Assembly (NCBI RefSeq): GCF_001042475.2
Contig: NZ_LECW02000026.1
Span: forward strand, 1-64,000
Reading direction: 5' to 3'
Length of the DNA: 64,000 bases
Source of the DNA: Bacillus glycinifermentans
GTDB lineage: Bacteria; Bacillota; Bacilli; Bacillales; Bacillaceae
In this document: piece by piece, positions 44,034 to 53,774 of the stretch
How the letters are laid out: each line of letters begins with the position of its first letter
Numbering within the stretch: the first letter of the stretch is position 1
The notes under the pieces: generated by a model
Databases searched by the model: none
What the model was told of the DNA's origin: nothing
What the model saw: the letters and a program-made list of their open reading frames with translations, nothing else
Program-made: the position numbers and the translations under genes

Positions 44034-45187
44034 TGGATTTTGAATTGACCAGAGAACAGAAAATGGTTCGCGAACTTGTCAGAGACTTTGCAAAACAGGA
44101 AATCGCGCCGCATGCCGAACACGTTGACAAAACGGGGGAATTTCCGCTTAAAACCTTCAAGAAAATGGGGGAGCTCGGCCTTTTCGGGATTCCGTTTCCG
44201 GAAGACTACGGCGGATCGGGAGGGGATACGATTTCATACGCACTTGCTGTCGAAGAAATCGGCAGGGCGTGCGGCAGCACTGGACTAAGCTATGCGGCGG
44301 CCGTGTCGCTCGGCGCTTCGCCGATCTACTACTTTGGCACGGAGAAACAAAAGAAAACATATCTCGTACCGCTTGCCTCAGGCAAAGCGCTTGGAGCGTT
44401 CGGACTGACAGAGCCAAATGCCGGGTCTGATGCCGGAGGCACACAGACAAGAGCGCGCGAGGACGGCAGCGACTATGTGATCAACGGCGAAAAATGCTGG
44501 ATTACAAACGCGGGGTTTGCCCGTACAGTCATCGTCACAGCAGTGACAGGCAAAGATAAACACGGGAAGAATATCATTTCAGCCATTATTGTCCCGACGG
44601 ACACAGAAGGGCTCACCATTAAAAGTGAATACGACAAAATGGGCGTGCGCGGCTCCAATACGTCACAGCTTATATTGGAGAATGTCCGCGTTCCGAAGGA
44701 AAACCTGCTGGGCAGTCCTGAGAAAGGGTTTAAACAATTCCTCACAACGCTTGACGGAGGAAGGATTTCGATCGGCGCTCTTGCAGTCGGAATCGCCCAA
44801 GGCGCATTTGACGCCTCATTGGGATATGTCAACGATCGAAAGCAATTCGGGCGCCCGCTTTCTTCCTTTCAGGCGATTCAGTTCAAGCTTGCAGATATGG
44901 CCCTGGAAATCGAGCTCGCCCGCAATATGGTGCTGAAGGCTGCCTGGCTGAAAGATCAAGCACGCCCGTTTACGAAAGAAGCCGCTTTCGCCAAGCTGTT
45001 TGCTTCAGAAATGGCGATGAGGGTGTGCAATCAGGCGATTCAAATCCACGGCGGATACGGCTATATGAGAGAGTACGGTGTGGAGCGTATGCTGCGGGAT
45101 GCAAAACTGATGGAAATCGGTGAAGGAACATCAGAGATTCAGCGGCTGGTCATCGCCAGACAGCTCGGCATGCAAAAAAACGCCTAA
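44033..45187 (+). CDS. yngJ: Short-chain acyl-CoA dehydrogenase YngJ
   Basis: 384 residues, a complete acyl-CoA dehydrogenase: the FAD/substrate loop [16 protein letters not shown] near residue 125, [21 protein letters not shown], and [21 protein letters not shown] in two parts. The C-terminal IGEGTSEIQ keeps the Glu that is the base in butyryl- and medium-chain enzymes; isovaleryl-CoA dehydrogenases usually have Ala or Gly there. The enzyme opens the operon, transferring electrons to ETF. In B. subtilis the yngJ-yngE operon is expressed in the mother cell by sigma-E. The ribosome site AAAAAGGGGGG lies six bases before ATG. Confidence 0.9.
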   Translation: MDFELTREQKMVRELVRDFAKQEIAPHAEHVDKTGEFPLKTFKKMGELGLFGIPFPEDYGGSGGDTISYALAVEEIGRACGSTGLSYAAAVSLGASPIYYFGTEKQKKTYLVPLASGKALGAFGLTEPNAGSDAGGTQTRAREDGSDYVINGEKCWITNAGFARTVIVTAVTGKDKHGKNIISAIIVPTDTEGLTIKSEYDKMGVRGSNTSQLILENVRVPKENLLGSPEKGFKQFLTTLDGGRISIGALAVGIAQGAFDASLGYVNDRKQFGRPLSSFQAIQFKLADMALEIELARNMVLKAAWLKDQARPFTKEAAFAKLFASEMAMRVCNQAIQIHGGYGYMREYGVERMLRDAKLMEIGEGTSEIQRLVIARQLGMQKNA

Positions 45188-45222
45188 AAATGAAAACGCT
45201 TACTGAAAGGAGAGGGAATTGA

Positions 45223-46863
45223 TTGGCAGAGCGGATTCATTTGACGATCGGTAAGCTGTTGGAGAAAACGGCGGAACATGCGCCTGAACACGAAGCCGTC
45301 GTCTATCCCGACCGCGGCCTCCGCTATACGTATCTGGAATTTGACAGGCTATGCCGGCATACGGCAAAAGGGCTGATGGCTCTCGGCATTCAAAAAGGCG
45401 AACACATTGCGATCTGGGCTTCGAATACACCGGAATGGCTGACCGCACAATTTGCCGCCGCAAAAATCGGGGCCGTACTTGTCACAGTCAATACGAATTA
45501 TCAATCAGCAGAGCTCGAATATGTGCTCAAACAATCGGATGCGACCACGCTTATTTTAATGGAGTCTTACCGGGACACCTCTTATATTGATATTCTTTAC
45601 GAACTGCTTCCTGAATTAAAAGATTCAAAGCCCGGAAGACTCACATCTGGCAGACTGCCTTTTTTAAAACATATTATCGTTCTCGGGAAGGCGAGGCATC
45701 CCGGCATGCACCTTTGGGATGACATGCTGGAAAAAGCCGCATCGGTCGGCGAAAAAGAGCTTGAAGAAAGAATGGATAGCCTTTGTGAACACGATGTGAT
45801 CAACATGCAGTACACATCAGGCACGACGGGTTTTCCGAAAGGGGTCATGCTGACCCATTACAACCTGGTAAACAATGCGGCCAATATTGCGGAATGCATG
45901 AATTTAACGGCTCAAGACCGGATGTGCATCCCCGTGCCTTTTTTTCACTGCTTTGGCTGTGTGCTCGGGAATTTGGCATGCGTTTCTGCCGGTGCCACGA
46001 TGGTTCCCGTTCAGGAATTCCGCCCGAAAGAGGTGCTCCGGGCTGTTGAAGCCGAGAAATGCACCGCGCTTCACGGCGTTCCGACGATGTTTATCGCCGA
46101 GATAAACGATGAAGATTTTGCGTCGTATGATCTATCTTCCTTAAGAACGGGGATCATGGCAGGATCAAACTGTCCGACTGAAGTCATGAAAGCGGTCATG
46201 GATAACATGGGGATTACGGAGATCACGATCGCCTATGGTCAGACAGAATCGTCACCCGTCATTACCCAGACAAGGGTCAATGATTCGCTCAAACGCAGGG
46301 TAGAAACAGTAGGGAGAGCCCTTCCGGACATCGAAGTGAAAATCATCGATCCTGACACATTGCAAGAGGTGGAAAGGGGAAGACAGGGAGAGCTGTGTAC
46401 GCGAGGGTATCATGTCATGAAAGGCTATTATAAAAATCCGCAGGCAACAGCGGCAGTCATCGATGATGACGGATTTCTCCATACCGGCGATTTGGCTGTC
46501 ATGGATGATGACGGCTACTGCAGGATTACGGGCCGGTTAAAAGATATGATCATCAGAGGCGGCGAAAACATTTATCCGAGAGAAATCGAAGAGTTTTTAT
46601 ACAGGCACCCGAAGATTCTCGACGTCCAGGTTGTCGGGGTGCCTGACGAAACGTTCGGTGAAGAAGTGTCGGCATGGGTCAGGCTAAAAAGCGGAGAATG
46701 TGCAACAGCTGAAGAGCTGCGGGAATATTGCAAAGGAAAAATTGCCCGCTATAAAGTTCCCCGCTATATTGCGTTCGTAGATGAATTTCCGATGACGGCG
46801 TCGGGGAAGGTGCAAAAATTCAGATTGAGAGAACAGGCGCTGAAAGCTTTTAAATTGTCATGA
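45223..46863 (+). CDS. yngI: Acyl-CoA synthetase YngI
   Basis: 546 residues of the AMP-forming ligase family: P-loop MQYTSGTTGFPKGVMLTHYN, YGQTESSPVITQT, the hinge HTGDLAVMDDDGYCRITGRLKD in two parts, and the C-terminal Lys in TASGKVQKFRLRE. It activates a carboxylic acid to acyl-CoA via an acyl-AMP, supplying the dehydrogenase. The start is TTG, with AAAGGAGAGGG upstream. Its stop overlaps the ATGA of a possible longer yngHA start, indicating tight coupling. Chain length preference is unknown. Confidence 0.88.
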   Translation: MAERIHLTIGKLLEKTAEHAPEHEAVVYPDRGLRYTYLEFDRLCRHTAKGLMALGIQKGEHIAIWASNTPEWLTAQFAAAKIGAVLVTVNTNYQSAELEYVLKQSDATTLILMESYRDTSYIDILYELLPELKDSKPGRLTSGRLPFLKHIIVLGKARHPGMHLWDDMLEKAASVGEKELEERMDSLCEHDVINMQYTSGTTGFPKGVMLTHYNLVNNAANIAECMNLTAQDRMCIPVPFFHCFGCVLGNLACVSAGATMVPVQEFRPKEVLRAVEAEKCTALHGVPTMFIAEINDEDFASYDLSSLRTGIMAGSNCPTEVMKAVMDNMGITEITIAYGQTESSPVITQTRVNDSLKRRVETVGRALPDIEVKIIDPDTLQEVERGRQGELCTRGYHVMKGYYKNPQATAAVIDDDGFLHTGDLAVMDDDGYCRITGRLKDMIIRGGENIYPREIEEFLYRHPKILDVQVVGVPDETFGEEVSAWVRLKSGECATAEELREYCKGKIARYKVPRYIAFVDEFPMTASGKVQKFRLREQALKAFKLS

Positions 46864-46877
46864 AAGGGGGAGCTTTT

Positions 46878-48218
46878 TTGTTTAAAAAACTGCTGATCGC
46901 CAACCGCGGGGAAATTGCGCTTAGGATCATCCGCACGTGCAAACGGCTCGGCATCCAAACGGCTGCCGTGTACTCTGAAGCCGATATGGAGTCCTTGCAT
47001 GTGAAAGCCGCCGATGAAGCGTGGCTGATCGGCAAACCGCGCGTCAGCGAAAGCTATTTAAATATCGATAAAATCATCGAAACGGCAAAGCAGGCAGGTG
47101 TGGACGCCATCCATCCGGGATACGGCCTGCTTTCGGAAAACAGCCGGTTTGCCGAAAGGTGCAGAGAAGAGAACATCACGTTTATCGGGCCTTCCCCGGA
47201 AGTCATCGCCAAAATGGGAGACAAAATCGAAGCGAGGAAAGCGATGGAAAAAGCTCGCGTTCCGGTCGTGCCCGGAACAACGAACAGCCTGTCAGGTCTA
47301 AAAGAAGCCCTCTGCACAGCGGAGGAGATCGGCTATCCCGTCATGCTGAAAGCCTCATTCGGCGGAGGCGGCATCGGAATGCAGCTCATCCGAAATGAAG
47401 ACGATTTGAAAAAAGCATATGAAGGAAACAAAAAGAGGGCAGCCGATTTTTTCGGGGACGGCACTATGTATATCGAAAGGTTTCTCGAACGCGCCCGCCA
47501 TATCGAAATTCAAATCTTAACAGACGAATACGGAAATGCTGTATACCTCTGGGAGAGGGACTGTTCGATTCAAAGGCGGCAGCAAAAAATCATCGAAGAA
47601 GCCCCGGCCCCTCTATTGGATGAAAGCATGAGGACGAAGCTCGGTGAAGCCGCAGTCAAGGCAGCGCTTTCGATCGGCTATGCGAATGCGGGAACAATCG
47701 AGTTTTTAGTAGATGAAAAGAATGACTTTTATTTTCTGGAAATGAACACCCGCCTCCAGGTCGAACATCCGGTTACAGAAGAAATTACCGGGCTCGACCT
47801 TGTCAAAGAGCAGATTCATATCGCCAAAGGCAACACCCTTTCGTTTTCACAGGAAGATGTTAAACGGAACGGCCACGCTATCGAAGTCAGAATTTACGCT
47901 GAAGATCCGCAAACGTTTTTTCCGTCGCCGGGCCGCATTACAGACCTTCAATTGCCGGAGCATCCGAACGTACGCCACGAGTGTGCTGTATCATCAGGCA
48001 CGGCGGTCACCCCGTATTACGATCCGATGATCGCGAAGATGATTGTGAAAGGAAAAAACCGGGACGAAGCCATCCGCATCTTAACCGGGGCGCTCTCACA
48101 ATACAAAGTAAAAGGAATCAAAACAAACATTCCGCTGCTTGAGGACATCGTACGCTCTTCCGCGTTTCAAAAAGGCGGGGTGCACACCGATTTTATCCAG
48201 CAGCATCTATTGAAATAA
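46878..48218 (+). CDS. yngHA: Biotin carboxylase subunit YngHA
   Basis: 446 residues of the biotin carboxylase fold: FKKLLIANRGEIALRIIRTC at the start, the ATP-grasp Gly-rich loop KASFGGGGIGMQL, the EMNTRLQVEHPVTE catalytic strand and the lid/biotin region. It carboxylates the biotin on YngHB with ATP and bicarbonate. TTG 46878 is chosen because AAAGGGGGAG sits six bases before it; the upstream ATG at 46860 would place the ribosome site inside the gene. With YngHB and YngE it forms a methylcrotonyl-CoA-type carboxylase. Confidence 0.9.
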   Translation: MFKKLLIANRGEIALRIIRTCKRLGIQTAAVYSEADMESLHVKAADEAWLIGKPRVSESYLNIDKIIETAKQAGVDAIHPGYGLLSENSRFAERCREENITFIGPSPEVIAKMGDKIEARKAMEKARVPVVPGTTNSLSGLKEALCTAEEIGYPVMLKASFGGGGIGMQLIRNEDDLKKAYEGNKKRAADFFGDGTMYIERFLERARHIEIQILTDEYGNAVYLWERDCSIQRRQQKIIEEAPAPLLDESMRTKLGEAAVKAALSIGYANAGTIEFLVDEKNDFYFLEMNTRLQVEHPVTEEITGLDLVKEQIHIAKGNTLSFSQEDVKRNGHAIEVRIYAEDPQTFFPSPGRITDLQLPEHPNVRHECAVSSGTAVTPYYDPMIAKMIVKGKNRDEAIRILTGALSQYKVKGIKTNIPLLEDIVRSSAFQKGGVHTDFIQQHLLK

Positions 48219-48234
48219 AAAAGGAGGCGCTTTT

Positions 48235-48447
48235 ATGAACACAGTTGTCATCAATATGGCGGGCAATATATGGAAGATTTTAGTTAAGCCGGGCGATGCA
48301 ATCGAAAAAGGACAGGAAGTCGCCATTTTAGAGTCGATGAAAATGGAAATCCCGATTGTTGCGGAAACGGACGGCACCGTAAAAGAGATCAAAATGAGCG
48401 AAGGCGATTTTGCTGACGAAGGTGAAGTATTATTAGAACTTCAATAG
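48235..48447 (+). CDS. yngHB: Biotin carboxyl carrier protein YngHB
   Basis: 70 residues, a minimal biotinyl domain with the biotin site Lys36 in ESMKMEIPI. It is a free-standing carrier between the carboxylase YngHA and the carboxyltransferase YngE, whereas in most methylcrotonyl-CoA carboxylases this domain is fused to the biotin carboxylase. AAAAGGAGG lies just before ATG. It follows yngHA by 16 bases. Confidence 0.92.
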   Translation: MNTVVINMAGNIWKILVKPGDAIEKGQEVAILESMKMEIPIVAETDGTVKEIKMSEGDFADEGEVLLELQ

Positions 48448-48464
48448 CGTTTGGGGGAAAAGAC

Positions 48465-49376
48465 ATGAACATTCCGCAAAACATCCGCATCAAGGAAGTC
48501 GGACCGCGGGACGGTCTGCAAAATGAACAGGTCGTGCTTTCAGCCGGAGATAAAATCGCCTGGATCGACATGCTCTCCGAGACAGGACTTTCCTATATTG
48601 AAATCACATCGTTCGTTCACCCTAAATGGATTCCCTCACTTGCCGACGCGCTGGAGGTTGCAAAAGGAATTAAACGAAAACACGGCGTCACGTATGCGGC
48701 GCTCGTTCCGAATGCGAAAGGGCTTGAACGGGCTCTGGAAGGAGACATCGACGAAGCGGCCGTATTCATGTCGGCAAGCGAAACCCACAACATGAAAAAT
48801 ATCAACAAATCGATCGATGAGACGCTTCCCGTCCTGAAAGAGGTCACAACGGAAGCCGCCAAGGCCAAGCGTACTGCAAGGGCCTACCTGTCCGTTGCCT
48901 TTGGCTGTCCTTATGAGAAAACGGTTCCGCTCGACCGAATCATCCGCATCGTTGATACGCTGTTCGACATGGAGATTTGCGAGCTTTCTCTCGGGGACAC
49001 GATCGGCGCCGCCAATCCCGTACAGGTGGAGCTCATGCTGGAAGCGCTGCTGAAACGCTTTCCGAAAGAAAAAATCGCCCTCCACTTTCATGATACACGC
49101 GGGATGGCGCTCGCCAACATGCTGACGGCCATGAACATGGGGATTACAGCCTTTGACGGGGCGTGCGGCGGATTGGGCGGCTGTCCCTATGCCCCGGGTT
49201 CCTCCGGAAATGCGGCAACAGACGACCTCATTTATATGTGCGCCCAAATGGGGATCGAGACCGGCGTTGATTTGGGTAAGCTCCTTGCGGCAGCGAGATG
49301 GATCGAAGAAAAAACGGAAATGAAGCTTCCGAGCCGGAATTTGCAGGCTGCCAAATCAACCGGCATTATTTCATAA
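48465..49376 (+). CDS. yngG: Hydroxymethylglutaryl-CoA lyase YngG
   Basis: 303 residues of the DRE-TIM metallolyase family: VGPRDGLQNEQV near residue 12 (catalytic Arg and metal Asp), LHFHDTRGMALAN with the metal histidines, and the signature loop GGLGGCPYAPGSSGN with the active-site Cys near residue 237. It splits HMG-CoA into acetoacetate and acetyl-CoA, the end of leucine breakdown. It is co-transcribed with the carboxylase and hydratase genes. Confidence 0.93.
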   Translation: MNIPQNIRIKEVGPRDGLQNEQVVLSAGDKIAWIDMLSETGLSYIEITSFVHPKWIPSLADALEVAKGIKRKHGVTYAALVPNAKGLERALEGDIDEAAVFMSASETHNMKNINKSIDETLPVLKEVTTEAAKAKRTARAYLSVAFGCPYEKTVPLDRIIRIVDTLFDMEICELSLGDTIGAANPVQVELMLEALLKRFPKEKIALHFHDTRGMALANMLTAMNMGITAFDGACGGLGGCPYAPGSSGNAATDDLIYMCAQMGIETGVDLGKLLAAARWIEEKTEMKLPSRNLQAAKSTGIIS

Positions 49377-49395
49377 AGGAAAGAGGGAGACGATC

Positions 49396-50178
49396 GTGGA
49401 GCCTAATATTTTATCCTCCGTTCAGCAAGGCAAGATCGCCGTTTTAACGCTGAACAGGCCGCATTCCGCAAATTCGCTGTCGCTTGCGCTGCTCGGCGAG
49501 CTGCGCGGCCTTCTTAGAGACATCAAATCCGATCCGGCCATCCGCTGCGTCATCATCACGGGAAAAGGAGACAGGACGTTTTGCGCGGGTGCTGATTTAA
49601 AGGAACGGGCGAGAATGAACCGCGCTGAAGCGAAACAGGCTGTATGCCTGATCCAAAGCGTGATCCATGAAATAGAAGCCTTGCCTCAGCCGGTCATCGC
49701 CTCTCTAAACGGCAGCGCCTTAGGCGGCGGGCTTGAACTCGCCTTGGCGTGCGACATCAGAGTCGCCGCAGACCACATCGAAGCCGGCCTGCCCGAAACG
49801 ACGCTGGCGATTATACCCGGAGCGGGCGGAACCCAGCGGCTTCCCCGTTTAATCGGCCGGGGAAAAGCGAAAGAACTGATCTACACGGGACGCCGCATCA
49901 GCGCTCAGACCGCCCGTGACATCGGCCTTGTCGAACACGTGGTTCCATTATCAGAGCTGAAAGAAAGAACCGAAGACATCGCGCAAACGATCGCGGCAAA
50001 CGGTCCCGTCGCCGTCAGGCAGGCAAAGCTGGCTATTAATAAAGGGATTGAGACGGACATCGAAACAGGGCTTGCCATCGAACAACAGGCGTACGAAGCG
50101 ACGATTCCGACGAACGACCGGACAGAAGGGCTTAAAGCATTTGCAGAAAAGCGGAAACCCGAATACACGGGAGAATAA
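49396..50178 (+). CDS. yngF: Methylglutaconyl-CoA hydratase-type enoyl-CoA hydratase YngF
   Basis: 260 residues of the crotonase fold: oxyanion-hole loops FCAGADLKERA and NGSALGGGLELALACD, and the catalytic region GLPETTLAIIPGAGGTQRLPR in two parts, with both Glu residues. In this operon the expected substrate is 3-methylglutaconyl-CoA, producing HMG-CoA for YngG. The start is GTG, with AAAGAGGGAG before it. Confidence 0.9.
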   Translation: MEPNILSSVQQGKIAVLTLNRPHSANSLSLALLGELRGLLRDIKSDPAIRCVIITGKGDRTFCAGADLKERARMNRAEAKQAVCLIQSVIHEIEALPQPVIASLNGSALGGGLELALACDIRVAADHIEAGLPETTLAIIPGAGGTQRLPRLIGRGKAKELIYTGRRISAQTARDIGLVEHVVPLSELKERTEDIAQTIAANGPVAVRQAKLAINKGIETDIETGLAIEQQAYEATIPTNDRTEGLKAFAEKRKPEYTGE

Positions 50179-50201
50179 AAGGAAACGGGGGACTAACGCC
50201 G

Positions 50202-51728
50202 ATGGCGAATGAAAAACTGAATCACCGAATCGAAAAGATCATGGAAGGCGGAGCGCAAAAATACCATGACGCAAACGTGAAAAAAGGCAAAATGTTTGTC
50301 AGGGACCGCCTGAAGCTGCTGCTTGACGAAGGGCTCGATGTCGAGGACGCTTTTTTCGCCAATTGTCTGTCTGAAGGGCTTCCTGCGGACGGGGTTGTCA
50401 CCGGAATCGGCAAAATCGGCGGACAAACCGTTTGCGTCATGGCCAACGATTCGACCGTCAAAGCAGGGTCGTGGGGAGCCCGAACCGTCGAAAAAATCAT
50501 CCGCATTCAGGAAACGGCCGAAAAATTACATTGTCCGCTTTTTTATCTGGTCGACTCCGCCGGAGCGAGGATCACCGACCAAGTCGACATGTTTCCCGGC
50601 AGAAGGGGAGCGGGGCGGATTTTTTACAACCAGGTCAAATTATCCGGGCGCATCCCGCAAATCTGTCTGTTGTTCGGGCCTTCTGCTGCTGGAGGCGCCT
50701 ACATTCCGGCCTTCTGCGATATCGTCATCATGGTTGACGGAAACGCCTCGATGTATTTAGGATCGCCCCGAATGGCGAAAATGGTGATCGGCGAAAACGT
50801 GACGCTTGAAGAAATGGGCGGAGCGAGAATGCATTGCACTGTATCGGGCTGCGGTGATATCCTGGCCGAATCGGAAGAAGAAGCGATTCTTTCAGCGCGC
50901 CGCTACCTGTCCTACTTTCCGGCAAACTACGCAGAAAAAGCGCCAGTTACCGATGCAAGGCCCGCCAAACGATTTGAGAAACCTTTGGAAGACATCATTC
51001 CGCAAAACCAAAACTCCCCGTTTGACATGATGGATCTCATTCTCCGGGTGATTGACGAGGATTCGTTTTTCGAAATAAAAAAATGGTTTGCACCCGAGCT
51101 GATCACCGGGCTGGCAAGGCTTGACGGACTGCCTGTCGGCATCATTGCCAACCAGCCGCGCATGAAAGGCGGCGTTCTTTTCCACGATTCGGCAGACAAA
51201 GCGGCAAAATTCATCAATTTATGCGACGCCTTTAACATCCCGCTGCTGTTTCTGGCCGACATACCGGGATTTATGATCGGAACAAAAGTCGAGCGGGCGG
51301 GGATTATCCGGCATGGCGCGAAAATGATTTCGGCGATGTCAGAAGCAACCGTACCGAAATTATCCGTCATCGTCAGAAAGGCGTATGGCGCAGGTTTGTA
51401 CGCGATGGCGGGCCCGGCCTTTGAGCCTGACTGCTGCCTTGCGATGCCGACGGCGCAAATTGCCGTCATGGGTCCGGAAGCCGCGGTAAATGCCGTCTAT
51501 GCCAATAAAATAGCAGAGCTTCCTGAAGAGGAGCGGGCCGCATTCATTGCCAAAAAGCGCGAAGAGTATCAAAAAGACATCGATATTTACCGTCTGGCTT
51601 CAGAAATGATCGTCGACGGAATTGTGCCTGCAGGATCTTTACGGGAAGAACTCGGCAAACGGCTCAGCGCCTACATGTCAAAATATATGACGTTTACCCA
51701 ACGGAAGCACCCGGTCTATCCTGTCTGA
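50202..51728 (+). CDS. yngE: Carboxyltransferase subunit YngE (methylcrotonyl/propionyl-CoA carboxylase)
   Basis: 508 residues with the two crotonase-like halves of acyl-CoA carboxyltransferases: LVDSAGARITDQVDMFPG and LFGPSAAGGAYIPAFCD in the N-half; FLADIPGFMIGTKVE, VRKAYGAGLYAMAGPAFEPD (in two parts) and MGPEAAVNAVYANKI in the C-half. It moves carboxylate from biotinyl-YngHB to the acyl-CoA. In the context of hydratase and HMG-CoA lyase, 3-methylcrotonyl-CoA is the most likely substrate; propionyl-CoA cannot be excluded by motif alone. Confidence 0.9.
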   Translation: MANEKLNHRIEKIMEGGAQKYHDANVKKGKMFVRDRLKLLLDEGLDVEDAFFANCLSEGLPADGVVTGIGKIGGQTVCVMANDSTVKAGSWGARTVEKIIRIQETAEKLHCPLFYLVDSAGARITDQVDMFPGRRGAGRIFYNQVKLSGRIPQICLLFGPSAAGGAYIPAFCDIVIMVDGNASMYLGSPRMAKMVIGENVTLEEMGGARMHCTVSGCGDILAESEEEAILSARRYLSYFPANYAEKAPVTDARPAKRFEKPLEDIIPQNQNSPFDMMDLILRVIDEDSFFEIKKWFAPELITGLARLDGLPVGIIANQPRMKGGVLFHDSADKAAKFINLCDAFNIPLLFLADIPGFMIGTKVERAGIIRHGAKMISAMSEATVPKLSVIVRKAYGAGLYAMAGPAFEPDCCLAMPTAQIAVMGPEAAVNAVYANKIAELPEEERAAFIAKKREEYQKDIDIYRLASEMIVDGIVPAGSLREELGKRLSAYMSKYMTFTQRKHPVYPV

Positions 51729-51750
51729 TTGAGGAGAAGAAAGGAGAACG

Positions 51751-53697
51751 ATGATGACTGAAAAAGCGGTTTGGCAGCCTGATCCGGAATTTATCAAATC
51801 AACCCGGCTGTTTCAATGGATGAAGTCGCTCGGCTTTTCAGACTATGCCGATTTTTTGAAAGCGAGCACAGACGATATCGCCTGGTTTTGGGAGGAAGCT
51901 GAAAAAGCTCTCGGCATCTCCTGGTTTCACAGGTACGATCAGACATTAAACACGGACGGAGGCATCAAGTGGCCGAAATGGTTTTCCGGCGGCCGCTTAA
52001 ATGCCGTATACGATGCAGTCGAAAAATGGGCCGGCCAAAAAGAAACAGCCGAAAAAACGGCCATCATTTGGGAAAGAGAAGACGGGAGAACAGGGCATCT
52101 CTCATTTTCCTCATTGCATGAAAAAATCGCGCGTGCGGCCCAAGGCTTTAAACATCAGGGCATCTCGAAAGGGGATGTGATCGCGATTTACATGCCGATG
52201 ATCCCCGAGGCGGTCATCGCCATGATGGCGGCCGCTAAAATCGGAGCGATATTTTCGCCGATTTTTTCAGGCTACGGAGCCCATGCGGCAGCTGCGAGAT
52301 TGCGCGCCGCAGAGGCAAAAATGCTCGTCACCGCCAACGCGTTTAAAAGAAGGGGAAACGTGGTCGACATGAAAAAAGAAGCGGATGAGGCCGCAAACTG
52401 TTCTCCTTCCGTCGAAAAAGTCGTCGTCTGCCGCCTCCACGATACTGCTTCGCCTTGGAACGAAACAAGGGACGTGGATTGGGACGAATTGATGAAACAG
52501 GAACCGTATGAAAAGACGGAAGAGATGGAGAGTTCTGAAACACTGATGGTCCTTTACACATCAGGTACGACAGGGCAGCCGAAAGGCGCCGTTCATACCC
52601 ATTCCGGTTTTCCGATTAAAGCAGCGTTTGATGCCGGCTTCGGCATGGATGTCCAGCATGGTGACCGTTTTTTCTGGTATACGGATATGGGGTGGATGAT
52701 GGGGCCGTTTTTACTATTCGGCGGTCTCATCAACGGAGCTGCCGTTTTATTATACGACGGAGCCCCGGATTTCCCTGAGCCTGATAGACTATGGGAGCTC
52801 GTCAGCAGGCACCGCGTCACGCACCTCGGCATCTCCCCGACCCTGATCCGCACCATGATGCTATATGGCGAAGATTTTCGGAAAGCGCATAATCTGGACA
52901 GCCTGAAAGCCATCGGTTCAACGGGCGAGCCGTGGAACTATGAACCGTGGATGTGGCTTTTCCGCCATGCCGGAAAAGGGAAGCTGCCGATTTTTAATTA
53001 TTCGGGCGGAACGGAAATCGCCGGCGGGATCTTAGGCAATGTACCGATTTTGCCGATCACGCCGATGACCTTTAACTCGCCTCTGCCGGGGATGGCCGCC
53101 AATGTCTACAATGAACATGGGGCCGAAACCGTCGGCGAAGTCGGGGAACTTGTCCTGACAAAGCCTTGGGTCGGAATGACAAACGGCTTTTGGAAGGAGC
53201 CTGACAGATATGAAAAAGCTTACTGGAGCCGCTGGACTGATGTGTGGGTGCACGGCGACTGGGCAATGAAGGATGGGGAAGGGTACTGGACGATCAGCGG
53301 CCGTTCGGATGATGTCATCAATGTTGCCGGCAAAAGGATCGGACCGGCGGAAATCGAAACGGTTTTCGTCAGCCATCCGGCTGTGGCTGAAGCCGGGGCG
53401 ATCGGGGTTCCCGATAATCTGAAAGGCCAGGCTGTCGTCTGCTTCGCGGTTTTAAGAGGAGATGTGCGCCCTTCGGAAAAATTGAAAGCCGATTTATTGA
53501 CATTCGCAGCCGAAACGCTAGGAAAGGCGGTCAAGCCAAAAGCGGTGTATTTCGTCAGCGATCTGCCGAAGACAAGAAATGCAAAAGTGATGAGAAGGCT
53601 CATTCGGGCGGCTTATTTAAACGAACCTTCAGGCGATTTGTCGATGCTTGAAAACCCTCAAGCCTACCATGAAATCGCCCGGCTTTCCGGCCTTTAA
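51751..53697 (+). CDS. Acyl/acetoacetyl-CoA synthetase, end of the yng operon
   Basis: 648 residues of the acetyl-CoA synthetase-like AMP-forming group (MVLYTSGTTGQPKGAVHTH, FFWYTDMGWMMGPF, WVHGDWAMKDGEGYWTISGRSDD in two parts, VAGKRIGPAEIE; C-terminal KTRNAKVMRRLIR with the catalytic Lys). It carries the N-terminal region (residues 1-110) typical of acetyl/acetoacetyl-CoA synthetases. As the last gene, after HMG-CoA lyase, activating the acetoacetate released by YngG is a sensible role, but this is inferred from context. GAAAGGAG precedes ATGATG at 51751/51754. Confidence 0.82.
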   Translation: MMTEKAVWQPDPEFIKSTRLFQWMKSLGFSDYADFLKASTDDIAWFWEEAEKALGISWFHRYDQTLNTDGGIKWPKWFSGGRLNAVYDAVEKWAGQKETAEKTAIIWEREDGRTGHLSFSSLHEKIARAAQGFKHQGISKGDVIAIYMPMIPEAVIAMMAAAKIGAIFSPIFSGYGAHAAAARLRAAEAKMLVTANAFKRRGNVVDMKKEADEAANCSPSVEKVVVCRLHDTASPWNETRDVDWDELMKQEPYEKTEEMESSETLMVLYTSGTTGQPKGAVHTHSGFPIKAAFDAGFGMDVQHGDRFFWYTDMGWMMGPFLLFGGLINGAAVLLYDGAPDFPEPDRLWELVSRHRVTHLGISPTLIRTMMLYGEDFRKAHNLDSLKAIGSTGEPWNYEPWMWLFRHAGKGKLPIFNYSGGTEIAGGILGNVPILPITPMTFNSPLPGMAANVYNEHGAETVGEVGELVLTKPWVGMTNGFWKEPDRYEKAYWSRWTDVWVHGDWAMKDGEGYWTISGRSDDVINVAGKRIGPAEIETVFVSHPAVAEAGAIGVPDNLKGQAVVCFAVLRGDVRPSEKLKADLLTFAAETLGKAVKPKAVYFVSDLPKTRNAKVMRRLIRAAYLNEPSGDLSMLENPQAYHEIARLSGL

Positions 53698-53723
53698 AAT
53701 CTGTAGTATACTTCAAAAGGACA

Positions 53724-53758
53724 AAAAGAAGAAGGATCAATTCCTTCCTCTTTTATTT
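53724..53758 (+). terminator. Terminator of the yng operon
   Basis: AAAAGAAGAAGG / CCTTC-CTCTTTT stem followed by TATTTTG; also usable by the converging small gene. Confidence 0.75.
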
Positions 53759-53774
53759 TGATCACCAGTAGGGG

